Of a stretch of 64,000 nt of DNA, positions 43,985-52,831 are shown piece by piece; positions within the stretch are counted from its first letter, which is position 1; each line of letters starts with the position of its first letter. The notes under the pieces are model-generated. The model made no database searches. It was given only the letters and a program-made list of their open reading frames with translations, and was not told the DNA's origin. A program made the position numbers and the translations under genes. The DNA is from an uncultured Alphaproteobacteria bacterium (GTDB lineage Bacteria > Pseudomonadota > Alphaproteobacteria > Caulobacterales > Hyphomonadaceae), in the NCBI GenBank assembly GCA_903831255.1, contig CAIKWZ010000015.1, positions 1 through 64,000 on the forward strand. Direction: 5' to 3'.

Positions 43985-44519
43985 CGCTGCGGAATTGGGT
44001 CGGGCAAGCAGCGTGCGAGGTGCGCCTCAACCCGCAGCAGCAAATCTCGGTCGAGTCATAAACAAGGCGGAACTCCACTTAACCCAGATCCGACACCATT
44101 TCAGTGAAGCCGCTGCGCCTCCCACTGCCTGACAGGCACCCCCTCCTCGGTCGGCCATGACGGCGGAGCCGCGAGCACCCGCGGAACCATCCCTACCGCA
44201 ACGAGGAGGAACCCAGCCAGCAGTACCAACAAACGTTGAAAGCCCATGGATCTCACCCCTATCCTTGTCCATGACATCCAGCGCCAACCCTACAGGAGAG
44301 ATCTCATCCAAGGGTCATGAGTTAGACAATCATGGATATAGTCCGCTCCCCACAACGCCGATTAAAATGCAACCAACGACAACGGAGATGACACGCTGAA
44401 AGTGATCCATATCTGCTATCACTTTCCACAACGTCGGAGTTTATCGAAAGACCGGTTGCAAACGTCTCGGATAGTTATCCCTGGAAACGCGCCGCTCAGT
44501 CACACGGCATGGAGGCCCC
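43985..44519. other. intergenic stretch with one possible small secreted ORF
   Basis: About 535 bases follow the helicase. They contain a short minus-strand ORF with a signal-peptide-like start (44101-44247) and otherwise no recognisable gene. GC content rises again towards the hydrolase gene, so the right edge of the acquired unit lies in here. Confidence 0.4.
44101..44247 (-). CDS. small putative secreted protein of 48 residues
   Basis: The frame MGFQRLLVLLAGFLLVAVG, then MVPRVLAAPPSWPTEEGVPVRQWEAQRLH begins with a basic residue and a long hydrophobic core ending at VLA-AP, a good signal peptide cleavage context. GGGGTGAG lies before the ATG at sensible spacing. Small exported proteins of this type occur in transfer elements, for example as entry-exclusion factors, but nothing identifies it as one. 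It could also be a truncated start of a longer gene. Confidence 0.4.
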   Translation of the reverse strand: MGFQRLLVLLAGFLLVAVGMVPRVLAAPPSWPTEEGVPVRQWEAQRLH

Positions 44520-45521
44520 ATGAGCTTGAAAGCGCTTCCTCTGAGAATTCTGGTCAGCCTCATCCTGCTGACATGGACCCAATCCGATCATCGACCGGTC
44601 CTAGCCCAGACGCCGATGGCGGCGCCGCGGGAGGAAGTTATCGACGGACGAGGTGTCCTCCTGTCCATCCCTCAGAATCCGAGAGCGATCATCTATCTCT
44701 TTCATGGGACAGGCGGTTCGGCGAGCTACGCGACCAACATCGCCACCCGGCTCGTCCTCGAGCGCTTCGCCGCCGCCGGATACGGCTATGCGGCGACCTC
44801 ATCAGGTCAGCGGGAAGGGCCGGCAAGATGGATCATTGAAGAGGCCGATCCCCGGAAAAATCCTGATCTCACCTACATGCTGGGCCTTCATGAGCATCTC
44901 GTCCGCTCAGGCGCGATCGACGCCAGGACCCCAATCTTCTCCATGGGCATGTCGAACGGGGGCGGAATGGCGAACCTCTTCGGTCTTGTAAGTCGCGAAG
45001 CGGGACTGCCGATCGCCGGGGTCGCGGACTATCTCGGACCCTTCCCCGCCTCCATGCTCGGAGCCTCCAGGACAGGCGGAACCGCGGCCCCTTCAACATT
45101 CGTGGTGGTCGCCGAGAACGACAGCCTCGTGAGCTCGCAGAATGTGCTCGCGATCGCCGCCAACCTCTACGAGACGGGTGTTCGGATCGAGACCCATCTC
45201 GCCACGGAGGCTGCAACGAAGCCGGGGGATTTCACGCGCATACCGGGTGTCGACCTATCCCGCAGCCAGGCGATATTCGACGAGCTTGTCGCAAACGGCG
45301 TGATCGATCGCTCCGGGAAGCGGCTGATGTTCACCGATCAGACGACGATACCGCGTGATGCCGAAGACAAGCTTTCGGGACGCATCTCCGAGCGCACGAT
45401 CCAGCGACAGGTCTTTCGGATCCTGATGGAAACCTGGGCTGCCCACATGATGCGCAGCGATTACGCCGATCAGCAGTTCGCCTTCTTCGAGGCGGAGCTG
45501 GCCCGCACGAAGGGCCGCTGA
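44520..45521 (+). CDS. secreted alpha/beta hydrolase
   Basis: A 333-residue exported hydrolase. The signal peptide is MSLKALPLRILVSLILLTWTQ and onward to VLAQT. YLFHGTGGSASYATNIATRL is the oxyanion region, and IFSMGMSNGGGMANLFGLV has the GMSNGG nucleophile elbow of esterase/feruloyl-esterase-like and PHB-depolymerase-like enzymes. VVVAENDSLVSSQNVL carries the aspartate. GGAGGCCCC precedes the ATG. The substrate is unknown. The last 61 codons are duplicated further on (47298-47493). Confidence 0.83.
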   Translation: MSLKALPLRILVSLILLTWTQSDHRPVLAQTPMAAPREEVIDGRGVLLSIPQNPRAIIYLFHGTGGSASYATNIATRLVLERFAAAGYGYAATSSGQREGPARWIIEEADPRKNPDLTYMLGLHEHLVRSGAIDARTPIFSMGMSNGGGMANLFGLVSREAGLPIAGVADYLGPFPASMLGASRTGGTAAPSTFVVVAENDSLVSSQNVLAIAANLYETGVRIETHLATEAATKPGDFTRIPGVDLSRSQAIFDELVANGVIDRSGKRLMFTDQTTIPRDAEDKLSGRISERTIQRQVFRILMETWAAHMMRSDYADQQFAFFEAELARTKGR

Positions 45522-45534
45522 CGATCCTTCGAAG
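45339..45534 (+). repeat. direct repeat, copy 1 (3' end of the hydrolase gene)
   Basis: This stretch codes the C-terminal 61 residues of the hydrolase plus 13 bases. It matches 47298-47493 without gaps, with only scattered base differences. The DUF4143 gene lies between the copies. Confidence 0.8.
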
Positions 45535-45774
45535 AACGCAGCGACGTCAGCGTCACTCCTGCGCCGACGATCAACCGACGGGACTGCGACGGCGTCCCGA
45601 AGACGTACGGCTCGATGGCAAGCTCTCGCCGTCTGCAATGCGTAAGGCCCACGCAGCGGGGTTAGCGGTCAGGCGTCGTGCGACGCGACCATGAACCCGC
45701 TGCGGCCAATCCCGGTCGACGTGTCATCAGAGCGGAGTTCAACCCTCCCTCCCCCGGCGACTGTCGAGCGAAAC

Positions 45775-45796
45775 AGACCCGCTGTTGAGCGGGTCT
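45775..45796 (+). terminator. hairpin between the hydrolase and DUF4143 genes
   Basis: AGACCCGC and GCGGGTCT form a perfect 8-base stem with a 6-base loop. Only a short pyrimidine run follows. It lies 250 bases past the hydrolase stop and 135 bases before the DUF4143 start. Confidence 0.4.
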
Positions 45797-45839
45797 CCTC
45801 TGTCAGCAGCGCAGACCTCAAGCGACCCACCGGCAAAAA

Positions 45840-45873
45840 ATGTAATAGCATTTTGGTGATACATGTAATAGCA
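45840..45873 (+). promoter_or_regulatory. two direct copies of ATGTAATAGCA before the DUF4143 gene
   Basis: ATGTAATAGCA occurs at 45840-45850 and again at 45863-45873, a 23-base spacing equal to about two helical turns. The area is AT-rich in a GC-rich setting, 58 bases before the ATG. It looks like a promoter or tandem binding site. Confidence 0.45.
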
Positions 45874-45930
45874 ACCAAGTGAAGATGCTGGCCGCATCCC
45901 GGTGAGCGCCGAGAACAGGAAAGGCCGTGT

Positions 45931-47205
45931 ATGCCCGATACATACCTGCCGCGGCATCTCGTGCCTGACCTGGAAGCCGCACTCAAACATTCGAGGATCG
46001 TCAATCTGACCGGCCCCCGCCAGGCCGGAAAGACAACACTCGTACGTCACCTTTTCGGCAAAGGGCGTTTTGTAAGCCTGGACGATGCAGCAACGCTCGC
46101 GGCGATCGAGACAGACCCCTATGGACAGCTCAAGTCTCTGCGCGACGAACTCGGTGACACGCCCCTGATCATTGATGAAGCCCAGCGCTCCGCCAGCCTT
46201 CCTCTCGCCATCAAGCGGATCGTCGATGAAGACGGGCGCAAGGGTAAGTTTATTCTGACCGGGTCCTCAAACGTCTTTCGCACATCGACTGTCGCCGATT
46301 CTCTGGCGGGACGAATGCGCAGTCTGACGCTTTGGCCGCTCTCTGCCGCCGAGATCCACCGTGCTCCCGGCTCCCGGCTGATCACCTGGGCGATGGGAGA
46401 AGACCCTCAACTGTCAGCCATAAGGCCAGAGGTTGTATCCCGCCAGGCCGCCATCGATCTGGTCCTGAGGGGCGGTTTTCCGGAAATCCGCCAGATACCC
46501 CTGAGAGACAGGCAGCGCCAATACAGAGATAATGTCGACACTATGGTCGACCGCGACGTGGCTGACATCATGAAGATAAGGAAACCAGATGCGCTTCGCC
46601 GCCTGACGGACCAGATGGCTGCGCGCACCGCCAACGAACTGAACATCGCCGAATTGTCCAACTCCATAAAAGTTCGGCGTGAAACGATCGAGCTATACAT
46701 CGATATCCTGCTCAGGCTCTCCGTGATCGTGCAACTTGGAGCTTGGGCATCGGGGGAGGGAAAACGAGAGATCAAGAACCCCAAGTACCATTTCGTCGAC
46801 AGCGGTGTCCTATGCGCGCTGCGCCGGCTGGGAGACAAGTCATTCGATCTGGGTGCTGATCCGGCCGCCCTTGGCGCAGTTCTGGAAAGCTATGTCCTCA
46901 ACGAACTTCTGCGGGCGGCCCCCCTGCAGGACAACGATGCGCGCTTCTATCATTGGCGCAGTGCAGACCGGCGTGAGATCGATATCCTGATTGAGAGCGG
47001 ACGCTCCCTGATCGGCGTCGAGGTCAAGGCATCCGCAACGGTCGACGCTGGCGATCTGCGCCATCTGCGCTGGTTCAGCCAGGACGGACCGGGGCGGACA
47101 AGACCGTTTACAGGGATCGTTTTTTACCTGGGGCCGGAGAAACTGTCATTCGGCAATAGGCTGTTTGCACTCCCGTTAAGCAGCCTGTGGGCCAGCGCAG
47201 GATAG
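45931..47205 (+). CDS. AAA ATPase with DUF4143
   Basis: A 424-residue ATP-binding protein of the ATPase/DUF4143 family. Walker A is NLTGPRQAGKTTLVRHLF (about residues 25-42) and Walker B is TPLIIDEAQR. ILTGSSNVF is the sensor-like motif. The C-terminal domain has FYHWRSADRREIDILIESGRSLIGVEVKASATV, a PD-(D/E)xK-like arrangement (E-x-D, then E-V-K) seen in this family. Its role is unsettled; members are widespread and sometimes linked to mobile or defence DNA. It is embedded between two copies of the hydrolase 3' end. Confidence 0.88.
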   Translation: MPDTYLPRHLVPDLEAALKHSRIVNLTGPRQAGKTTLVRHLFGKGRFVSLDDAATLAAIETDPYGQLKSLRDELGDTPLIIDEAQRSASLPLAIKRIVDEDGRKGKFILTGSSNVFRTSTVADSLAGRMRSLTLWPLSAAEIHRAPGSRLITWAMGEDPQLSAIRPEVVSRQAAIDLVLRGGFPEIRQIPLRDRQRQYRDNVDTMVDRDVADIMKIRKPDALRRLTDQMAARTANELNIAELSNSIKVRRETIELYIDILLRLSVIVQLGAWASGEGKREIKNPKYHFVDSGVLCALRRLGDKSFDLGADPAALGAVLESYVLNELLRAAPLQDNDARFYHWRSADRREIDILIESGRSLIGVEVKASATVDAGDLRHLRWFSQDGPGRTRPFTGIVFYLGPEKLSFGNRLFALPLSSLWASAG

Positions 47206-47297
47206 GAGAGGCTCCCCGACGCGGCGCGCTCGGCGTGCGGCCATGAGAGGCGGACAATCCCAAGCGGGCAAATCACAGGCGCCCGGTGTCCGCTGTT

Positions 47298-47493
47298 CAG
47301 ACAACGATACCGCGTGACGCCGAGGACAAGCTTTAAGGACACATCTCCGAGCGCACGATCAAGCGACAGGTCTTTCGGATCCTGATGGAAACCTGGGCTG
47401 GCCACATGATGCGCAGCGATTACGCCGATCAGCCGTTCGCCTTCCTCGAGGCGGAGCTCGCCCGCAGGGCGGGCCGCTGACGGTCCCTCGAAG
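47298..47493 (+). pseudogene. direct repeat, copy 2: fragment of the hydrolase gene
   Basis: The reading frame gives TIPRDAEDKL, a TAA in place of Ser, then GHISERTIKRQVFRILMETWAGHMMRSDYAD and LARRAGR before the stop. It is the C-terminal fifth of the hydrolase with differences in base and residue, so the duplication is not recent. No start or upstream part is present. Confidence 0.8.
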
Positions 47494-47595
47494 CGGGATC
47501 AGGGATCTGTTTGTCGCATGCGCAGGGGTTAGGCTAACATCTGACGACCGCCGCCCGGCAGAACCGGCGTCCGGGACCTGAGGAGGAGGCAGATA

Positions 47596-48051
47596 ATGGA
47601 AAGACTGAAGCGGGCGTGCCTGACCGGCCTGACCTTTGCTCTCACGGGACCGATCTTCGCTATTTTGGGTTATGGCCTTCTCGGCTTTATCATTGCCGGA
47701 ACCGACGCCTCCGATCCTATGAGCTGGCTCGGCATGCTCTGGCTTCTGCCCTTCGGTTATGCTTTCGCCTTTCTGCCGGCCGGCCTCTCCGGATTGATCC
47801 TCGGCGCCCTGACCTCGCCAGGACGGCCCCTTCCCTTCACAGGACTTGCCATTCTTCTGGGCGCGATGGCCGCCTTCGGAGTGACGCTGTTCGATGAAAG
47901 TCCTCCTGACCTGTCAGAGGGCGTCATCAATCTTACCGCCCTCGGGGCCTTCTCAGGCCTCATGACCGGCCTCACCAGCTCTCTCCTCGCGCGGCGTCGA
48001 CAGAAAAAAGCCGGCCCTGCGGCGCAATCCCAGGACCTGCCAGTCGCCTGA
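47596..48051 (+). CDS. small integral membrane protein of unknown function
   Basis: A 151-residue protein with four hydrophobic helices (ALTGPIFAILGYGLLGFIIAG, WLLPFGYAFAFLPAGLSGLILGAL, PFTGLAILLGAMAAFGV and LTALGAFSGLMTGLTSSLLA) and a charged C-terminus (RRRQKK). AGGAGGAGGCAG precedes the ATG, a strong site. I do not recognise a family. It stands alone. Confidence 0.72.
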   Translation: MERLKRACLTGLTFALTGPIFAILGYGLLGFIIAGTDASDPMSWLGMLWLLPFGYAFAFLPAGLSGLILGALTSPGRPLPFTGLAILLGAMAAFGVTLFDESPPDLSEGVINLTALGAFSGLMTGLTSSLLARRRQKKAGPAAQSQDLPVA

Positions 48052-48323
48052 ACGAAGCGCTCCGCCACTCCGAAAAAGTATGCCTCCGGCAAGACTTTAA
48101 ATGACCCACATGTCCTGCAGCTCCGATTTCGGCTCCGAGGTCGATAACTCTCAGTCGCGAGCGTCGTGTCTCTCCAGCAAGACCGACCTTGTGGCGGTTT
48201 AACTCTGTAAGAGAGCTGATGGCCTGAGACCTTCGACATGGTCATAGCAGGCTTCCAGTTATGACGGATGTGAAGCGACCGACACCCCGAGCCCATGATT
48301 GCCATTGAGGACGGCTGATCCCT

Positions 48324-48752
48324 TCAACGCAGGAGGATCAGATGAGCGATACCGTCAGCGCCGCACCAGACAATCGCGTTCTGCTCAAACCGGGCGCCGA
48401 TGTCCGTTGCGTCCTCAAGCGACAGGCCGAGCACGAAGCAGCTCTCTTCAGGCGGCCATCCGTTTGACGGATGGCGCCCCTCGCCCGGGAGATAAACATG
48501 ACCCCGGTCAGTCATATGAGAGGTCAGCAGAGCCTGCCTTCGGGCGTTGGCGACAGGTTCGTGCGGCGCGCTGAACGGATTGCATGCGGTCAGGAAAGCG
48601 CTGCTCTGGGCCCCGGCGCTGCGGTGCGCGTCGAGGAGGCCGGCGCTCGCCTCGCCCACCCGGATCACAAATCCGGGATCACCGAAGACGCAATAATCCG
48701 TCTCGCGATACGCCTGAACGAGTTGAGGATCGATAAGGCTGATCGACGTCAT
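48324..48752 (-). CDS. DUF3293 domain protein
   Basis: A 142-residue cytoplasmic protein: SLIDPQLVQAYRETDYCVFG at the start, FLTACNPFSAPHEPVANARRQALL in the middle, and WPPEESCFVLGLSLEDATDIGARFEQNAIVWCG at the end are the features of DUF3293. No activity is known for the family. It is a single gene between the membrane protein and the large repeat protein, 96 bases downstream of the latter on the same strand. Confidence 0.8.
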   Translation of the reverse strand: MTSISLIDPQLVQAYRETDYCVFGDPGFVIRVGEASAGLLDAHRSAGAQSSAFLTACNPFSAPHEPVANARRQALLTSHMTDRGHVYLPGEGRHPSNGWPPEESCFVLGLSLEDATDIGARFEQNAIVWCGADGIAHLILLR

Positions 48753-48848
48753 GCCAAACCCTCACCCACCCCGAACGCCGGACCGGCCTTCGCCCCTCGC
48801 ACAGACGACCGGTCGCCAGCTGTCTGAGCGCCCTCAGTCCTCAGGGCC

Positions 48849-51659
48849 CTACTCGCGCGGATTGAACACGCCCGAATACGTAACCGCCGCAAAGCCGAGC
48901 ACGAATGCGCCCAGGAGAGCATAAACCGCCTTGCCCCATCGCCAGAGGGCGACCTCATCCGGCAGGCCGACGGAAAGAGAGGGAGTGCGGATGTCGGACC
49001 CGGGGACGCTCAGAGCCGGAAGGCGAACTTCGCCGGCCGGCATGAGCTGCGCGAGACCGGCGTCTCCCGGATCGCAGGCCGATTCCTGCCGAAGATCGAT
49101 GAAGGGGATCGCGGTATCGAGGGCGTAGAGCCCCGGCGAGCTGGATGTGCACGGACCCTCCCCGCCACTCTCGACCAGAACGCCGCGATGAAGCATGTAA
49201 TGAGCCCCTGCCCATCCCGCCATCCAGAAGACGACCGCCACCACAGTTGCGCGAACCACAGACAGCCCGAACCCGAAGGGCGCCTCGGCGAACGCCCACA
49301 CGAAAACCCTGCGCCAGAGCGGACGGGCCCGGTTCGCCTCCCTGTAGCCTTCACGCAGGATCCTGCGCGCATCCTGGTAACTGCCTGAACGAAGGAAGGC
49401 GCTGGCGCATTCGCGCCAGGGCTGGGTCGGGGCGACCAGCCGCCCATGACCGTCCCGATAGCTGTTGCGCCGCAGAAGATCGCGCCGCGCCTTCCACACC
49501 GGTCCATCCGAGCGCTCAACCGCGATATGCTGATAGGTCGCCTCATCGAGCACCACGCGCCGCGCGCCGCGCCAGGCCGTATGAGGCTCCTCCCCCATCA
49601 GGCCGATCGTCGCCGCCTGAAAATCCACAACGCCCTCAATGTCGTTGTCCGAGGCCTGAAGCGAGGTCGAGATCTGGACCGAGGTGGCGTCAAGGGCGGT
49701 GCCGGACGGCCGGGAGATCTTCACATTGGAGATATAGACCTCGCCCTTGATCTCCGAGGTCCGGATTACAGCCTCGCCGTCGATCGTGAGCTTCATCTCG
49801 CCATAGCCTGCAAGGATGAGGTCGCCCTGGATGGTGACGCCGCCAGCCTGGAGGGCCGCCCCGTCCGACCCGGTAATGCGGCCCGATCCGATGCGCACAT
49901 CCCCGCCGATCTCGGCGCTCATCAGCGAGATCACCCCATCCGCCTCGAACAGCTGATCCCCGGACGGCATGATGGCAAGATCGCCATCAATCTCCGCCCC
50001 GGCCGCATCCAGAGCGAGCCCTTCGGGATTATGGAGGCGCACGCCCGACATCTCGACATTGGCGCCCACCTGAGCCCCGCTGAGCGAGACCTCGCCCTCC
50101 GCCTCGAACCGGAAGTCTTCATGCTGATGGAACCTGATGCTCTCGCCGACCGTGACCGAGGTGGCGTTGACGGCAAGGCCTCTGGCATGGGTGACCCTCG
50201 CCCCCCGGAAGGAGACAGCGCCGCCGATCGAGGCGCCCCGGAGCCAGACGCGTCCCTGGGCGTCAAACCGTCGACCCTCCATTGGCGCAAAGAGCGCAGC
50301 CCCTTCGATGCGCGCAGCGTCGCATGTGAGCGCCGTCCCGTCCGGGCTCATGAGCAGAAGACCGTCGCAATCGAGATCGCCAGTGATATGCGCCCGACGG
50401 AGATTGACCTCGCCCTCGAACTCGCACGCGTCTTCCTCGGTCGGGTTCATGATCACGCTTCCCGACACAGAGATCCCCGTGGCGTTCATCGCGCCCTCTT
50501 CGGGACAGACGATCCGGGCGCCGCGGATCTCGAGGTTTCCCCCGACCGTCATCCCGCGCAGCCAGATCTGGCCCTCGCTCTGAAATCTCCTGCCTGCGAC
50601 GCTGCGCATCAGGATGCCGCCGCCGATCCGGGCGCTGTCAGCGTTGATGGTCTGTCCGCCGGCGTGGATGAGGCTCGCCCCTTCGAGATCCAGGTCTCCC
50701 GCAAGGGACACCCCGCCCATGAGAATGCGTCCATTGACCTCCAGGGGATGATCCATGGACGGGTTGAGCACGAGACCGCCCTCGATCTTCGCGGAGGAGA
50801 CATCGAGCGCATCCTCCGTGATCGAGGACAGGCTCGCTCCGATGAACGTGACCGAACCGCCGATCACGGCGCCCCGCAGTCCAATCTCGCCTTCCGCCTC
50901 GAAACGCGCCTCGCCCATGGGCAGGAAGCTGACCGATCCGCCTACGCGCGCCGCCCGCGCCGTCAGGACCTCAGCCCCGACATGACTGAACCGCGAGCCG
51001 TCGCACTCGAGGCTGCCGCCGATCTGAGCGTCCGACAGGTTGACCCCGCCGACCATGGACGCGCCCCCATCGAGCATGACGCTGCCGCCGACCTGGGCGA
51101 GCCAGAGATTGATGGCCGGGGGACGCTGCGACAATCCTTCAGGAACCTGATCAGGCGCCCTCAGATGCGCCCCGCGACCCCAGACATCGCCTCCGATCCG
51201 CGCCGCTCTCAGCCGGAGATAGGCGGCGCCCTCCTCGTCTTCGACCTTGATCGGCCCGGCCTCGCGGAACTCGAAGTCGCCGCGCACATGCACCGCCTCG
51301 CCCCAGATTTCGCTGAACCGGCTCCTGCGGATCGACAGACGCGTAAACTCCGCATTCGAGACATCGATCCGGTCGGGCAGCTCGCACTCCTCAAGCGCCA
51401 GCACGCCAAGCCCCGAACCACCGGCGCCAACGCAGTCGGCGAGATCCAGCCGTCCCTGAACCCGCGCTCCGCGGATCCGCACGCCCGTCGGCAGGCTCTG
51501 CACGCGGGCGTCCAGCCCCAGAAGCATATTTCGGATAAAGGCGCCCTCAAGGACAGGGAGCTCGTCCCCCTCGCTGCCGGCCAGCTCGCGCAGATCCGCC
51601 CAGCCGCCGGACGCCAGACGCCCGATCACCAGCGCCTCGAGATCTCCCGTTCCCGTCAT
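48849..51659 (-). CDS. large repeat protein, beta-helix-like, with C-terminal membrane segments
   Basis: A 936-residue protein. From about residue 60 to 730 it is built of roughly 24-residue turns, grouped in pairs of about 48, with patterns such as GEVSLSGAQVGANVEMSGVRL, then LDAAGAEIDGDLAIMP. Regular Ile/Val/Leu and Gly positions suggest a right-handed beta-helix. After a basic segment (RRILREGYREANRARPLWRRV), two hydrophobic stretches (GLSVVRATVVAVVFWMAGWAG and AVYALLGAFVLGFAAVTYSGVF) anchor it. Similar proteins are annotated as membrane-associated oxidoreductases without evidence for that reaction. There is no N-terminal signal, so the helix may face the cytoplasm. Confidence 0.78.
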   Translation of the reverse strand: MTGTGDLEALVIGRLASGGWADLRELAGSEGDELPVLEGAFIRNMLLGLDARVQSLPTGVRIRGARVQGRLDLADCVGAGGSGLGVLALEECELPDRIDVSNAEFTRLSIRRSRFSEIWGEAVHVRGDFEFREAGPIKVEDEEGAAYLRLRAARIGGDVWGRGAHLRAPDQVPEGLSQRPPAINLWLAQVGGSVMLDGGASMVGGVNLSDAQIGGSLECDGSRFSHVGAEVLTARAARVGGSVSFLPMGEARFEAEGEIGLRGAVIGGSVTFIGASLSSITEDALDVSSAKIEGGLVLNPSMDHPLEVNGRILMGGVSLAGDLDLEGASLIHAGGQTINADSARIGGGILMRSVAGRRFQSEGQIWLRGMTVGGNLEIRGARIVCPEEGAMNATGISVSGSVIMNPTEEDACEFEGEVNLRRAHITGDLDCDGLLLMSPDGTALTCDAARIEGAALFAPMEGRRFDAQGRVWLRGASIGGAVSFRGARVTHARGLAVNATSVTVGESIRFHQHEDFRFEAEGEVSLSGAQVGANVEMSGVRLHNPEGLALDAAGAEIDGDLAIMPSGDQLFEADGVISLMSAEIGGDVRIGSGRITGSDGAALQAGGVTIQGDLILAGYGEMKLTIDGEAVIRTSEIKGEVYISNVKISRPSGTALDATSVQISTSLQASDNDIEGVVDFQAATIGLMGEEPHTAWRGARRVVLDEATYQHIAVERSDGPVWKARRDLLRRNSYRDGHGRLVAPTQPWRECASAFLRSGSYQDARRILREGYREANRARPLWRRVFVWAFAEAPFGFGLSVVRATVVAVVFWMAGWAGAHYMLHRGVLVESGGEGPCTSSSPGLYALDTAIPFIDLRQESACDPGDAGLAQLMPAGEVRLPALSVPGSDIRTPSLSVGLPDEVALWRWGKAVYALLGAFVLGFAAVTYSGVFNPRE

Positions 51660-51983
51660 CTGATCCGTCCTGCCCTTCGATCGCCGCTCGCGCCGGAAGC
51701 TCCGCCCGGGACCGCAAGAGGCCGAACGCTAGCGCCCCAAAATGCGAATGACCAGACGCGTCCGGGACCATTCGCCCCGAAGGCGAGGAAGAGGCTTGCA
51801 ACCTGCGCTGAGAATAAAAGGAGCGCGGAGCGACCTGCGCCTGCAGGCCGGTCCGTCCCATTCATGCCGGCGATGAGCGGTGTTTGACCGAACGGACCGA
51901 AGCGGGTCATGCTCATCTCCGTCTCATCGGCGGGATCGCGGACCGATGACGACAGGACATCACAATTTCAAGGGAGCGTCGCC
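51660..51983. other. divergent promoter region
   Basis: About 320 bases lie between the divergent repeat-protein and lipoprotein genes. No strong hairpin or repeat is apparent. It must hold both promoters. Confidence 0.35.
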
Positions 51984-52703
51984 ATGAAACGAGCCGCCGC
52001 CGTCATCGCAGGCTTCCTTCTCGCCTCGGCATGCTCGCCGCCTTCCATGGACGCCTCCTCCGCAGGAGAGGAAGAAACAGCCGAGGCCTCAGCGGAGACG
52101 GGCCTTGCCGCCTGTCCCGACCCGTCCTCGGAAGAAGGTTCGCAACCCGGCCCCATCGCCCCCTGCCGGATCGACCTCGCTGGAAGCGATGTCTTTCTGA
52201 GGATCGCCTCAGCCGCAGGCCCTGGAGCGGAAGATGAGACATACGGCGCGCTGAGCATCGATGTCTTCTCCGGCCAGGGCGAACGCCTGCAGAGCCTCTC
52301 CGAAGAGGTCGAGCGCATCGCCTGGCCCGAGGTCAGGGATCTCGATGGAGACGGCCTTGAGGATCTGCTCATTCCGCTGATGACCGGCAATGTGAACACC
52401 GTTTACGCCCTCCATCTCCAGCGCGAGGGCCTGGGGTTCGTGCGGGCCGGAGAGCTCGGCGGGGTCAGCATCGACCGCACGGACAGCGGCTATATCTCCG
52501 CCTCGGGACGGTCCTCGGCGGCGGAGTGGGAGACCGCCTATTACCGCATCGCCGCCAATGCGCTCGAAGAGGTGGCCCGCGTCTCCACGACGCCGGAATA
52601 TGAAGATGGGGACGGACAGATCCTGCCCGAGACCTGCACCATCCTCTCAAGACAGGACGAGGCGCTTCTGCCCGAGGATCTCTGCCCGCCACGGGCGGAC
52701 TGA
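51984..52703 (+). CDS. putative lipoprotein with an FG-GAP-like calcium loop
   Basis: A 239-residue protein. MKRAAAVIAGFLLASACS has a lipobox (LASAC), so it should be lipid-anchored. An acidic linker (SSAGEEETAEASAETG) follows. VRDLDGDGLEDLLIPLMTGN resembles the D-x-D-x-D calcium loop of FG-GAP/VCBS repeats. I chose ATG 51984 because it begins the signal peptide, with AGGGAGCG upstream; the frame is open earlier. The function is unknown. Confidence 0.72.
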   Translation: MKRAAAVIAGFLLASACSPPSMDASSAGEEETAEASAETGLAACPDPSSEEGSQPGPIAPCRIDLAGSDVFLRIASAAGPGAEDETYGALSIDVFSGQGERLQSLSEEVERIAWPEVRDLDGDGLEDLLIPLMTGNVNTVYALHLQREGLGFVRAGELGGVSIDRTDSGYISASGRSSAAEWETAYYRIAANALEEVARVSTTPEYEDGDGQILPETCTILSRQDEALLPEDLCPPRAD

Positions 52704-52831
52704 TCCGGCACAGTCGCCAGCCGATCCGATCCGCACAGGCGAGTGGCGGAAGGCCATCGATCGGTCTGGCTGTCAGCGTGTATTGAGGCTAACCTCATGA
52801 GACACCTCAATCGGGAGATGCGGGAGCGGAC

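Noticed and set aside
49446-51887. An 813-codon plus-strand open frame opposite the large repeat protein
   Set aside because: It mirrors the repeats of the minus-strand gene, is rich in Arg, His, Asp and Pro, and has no ribosome site or family features.
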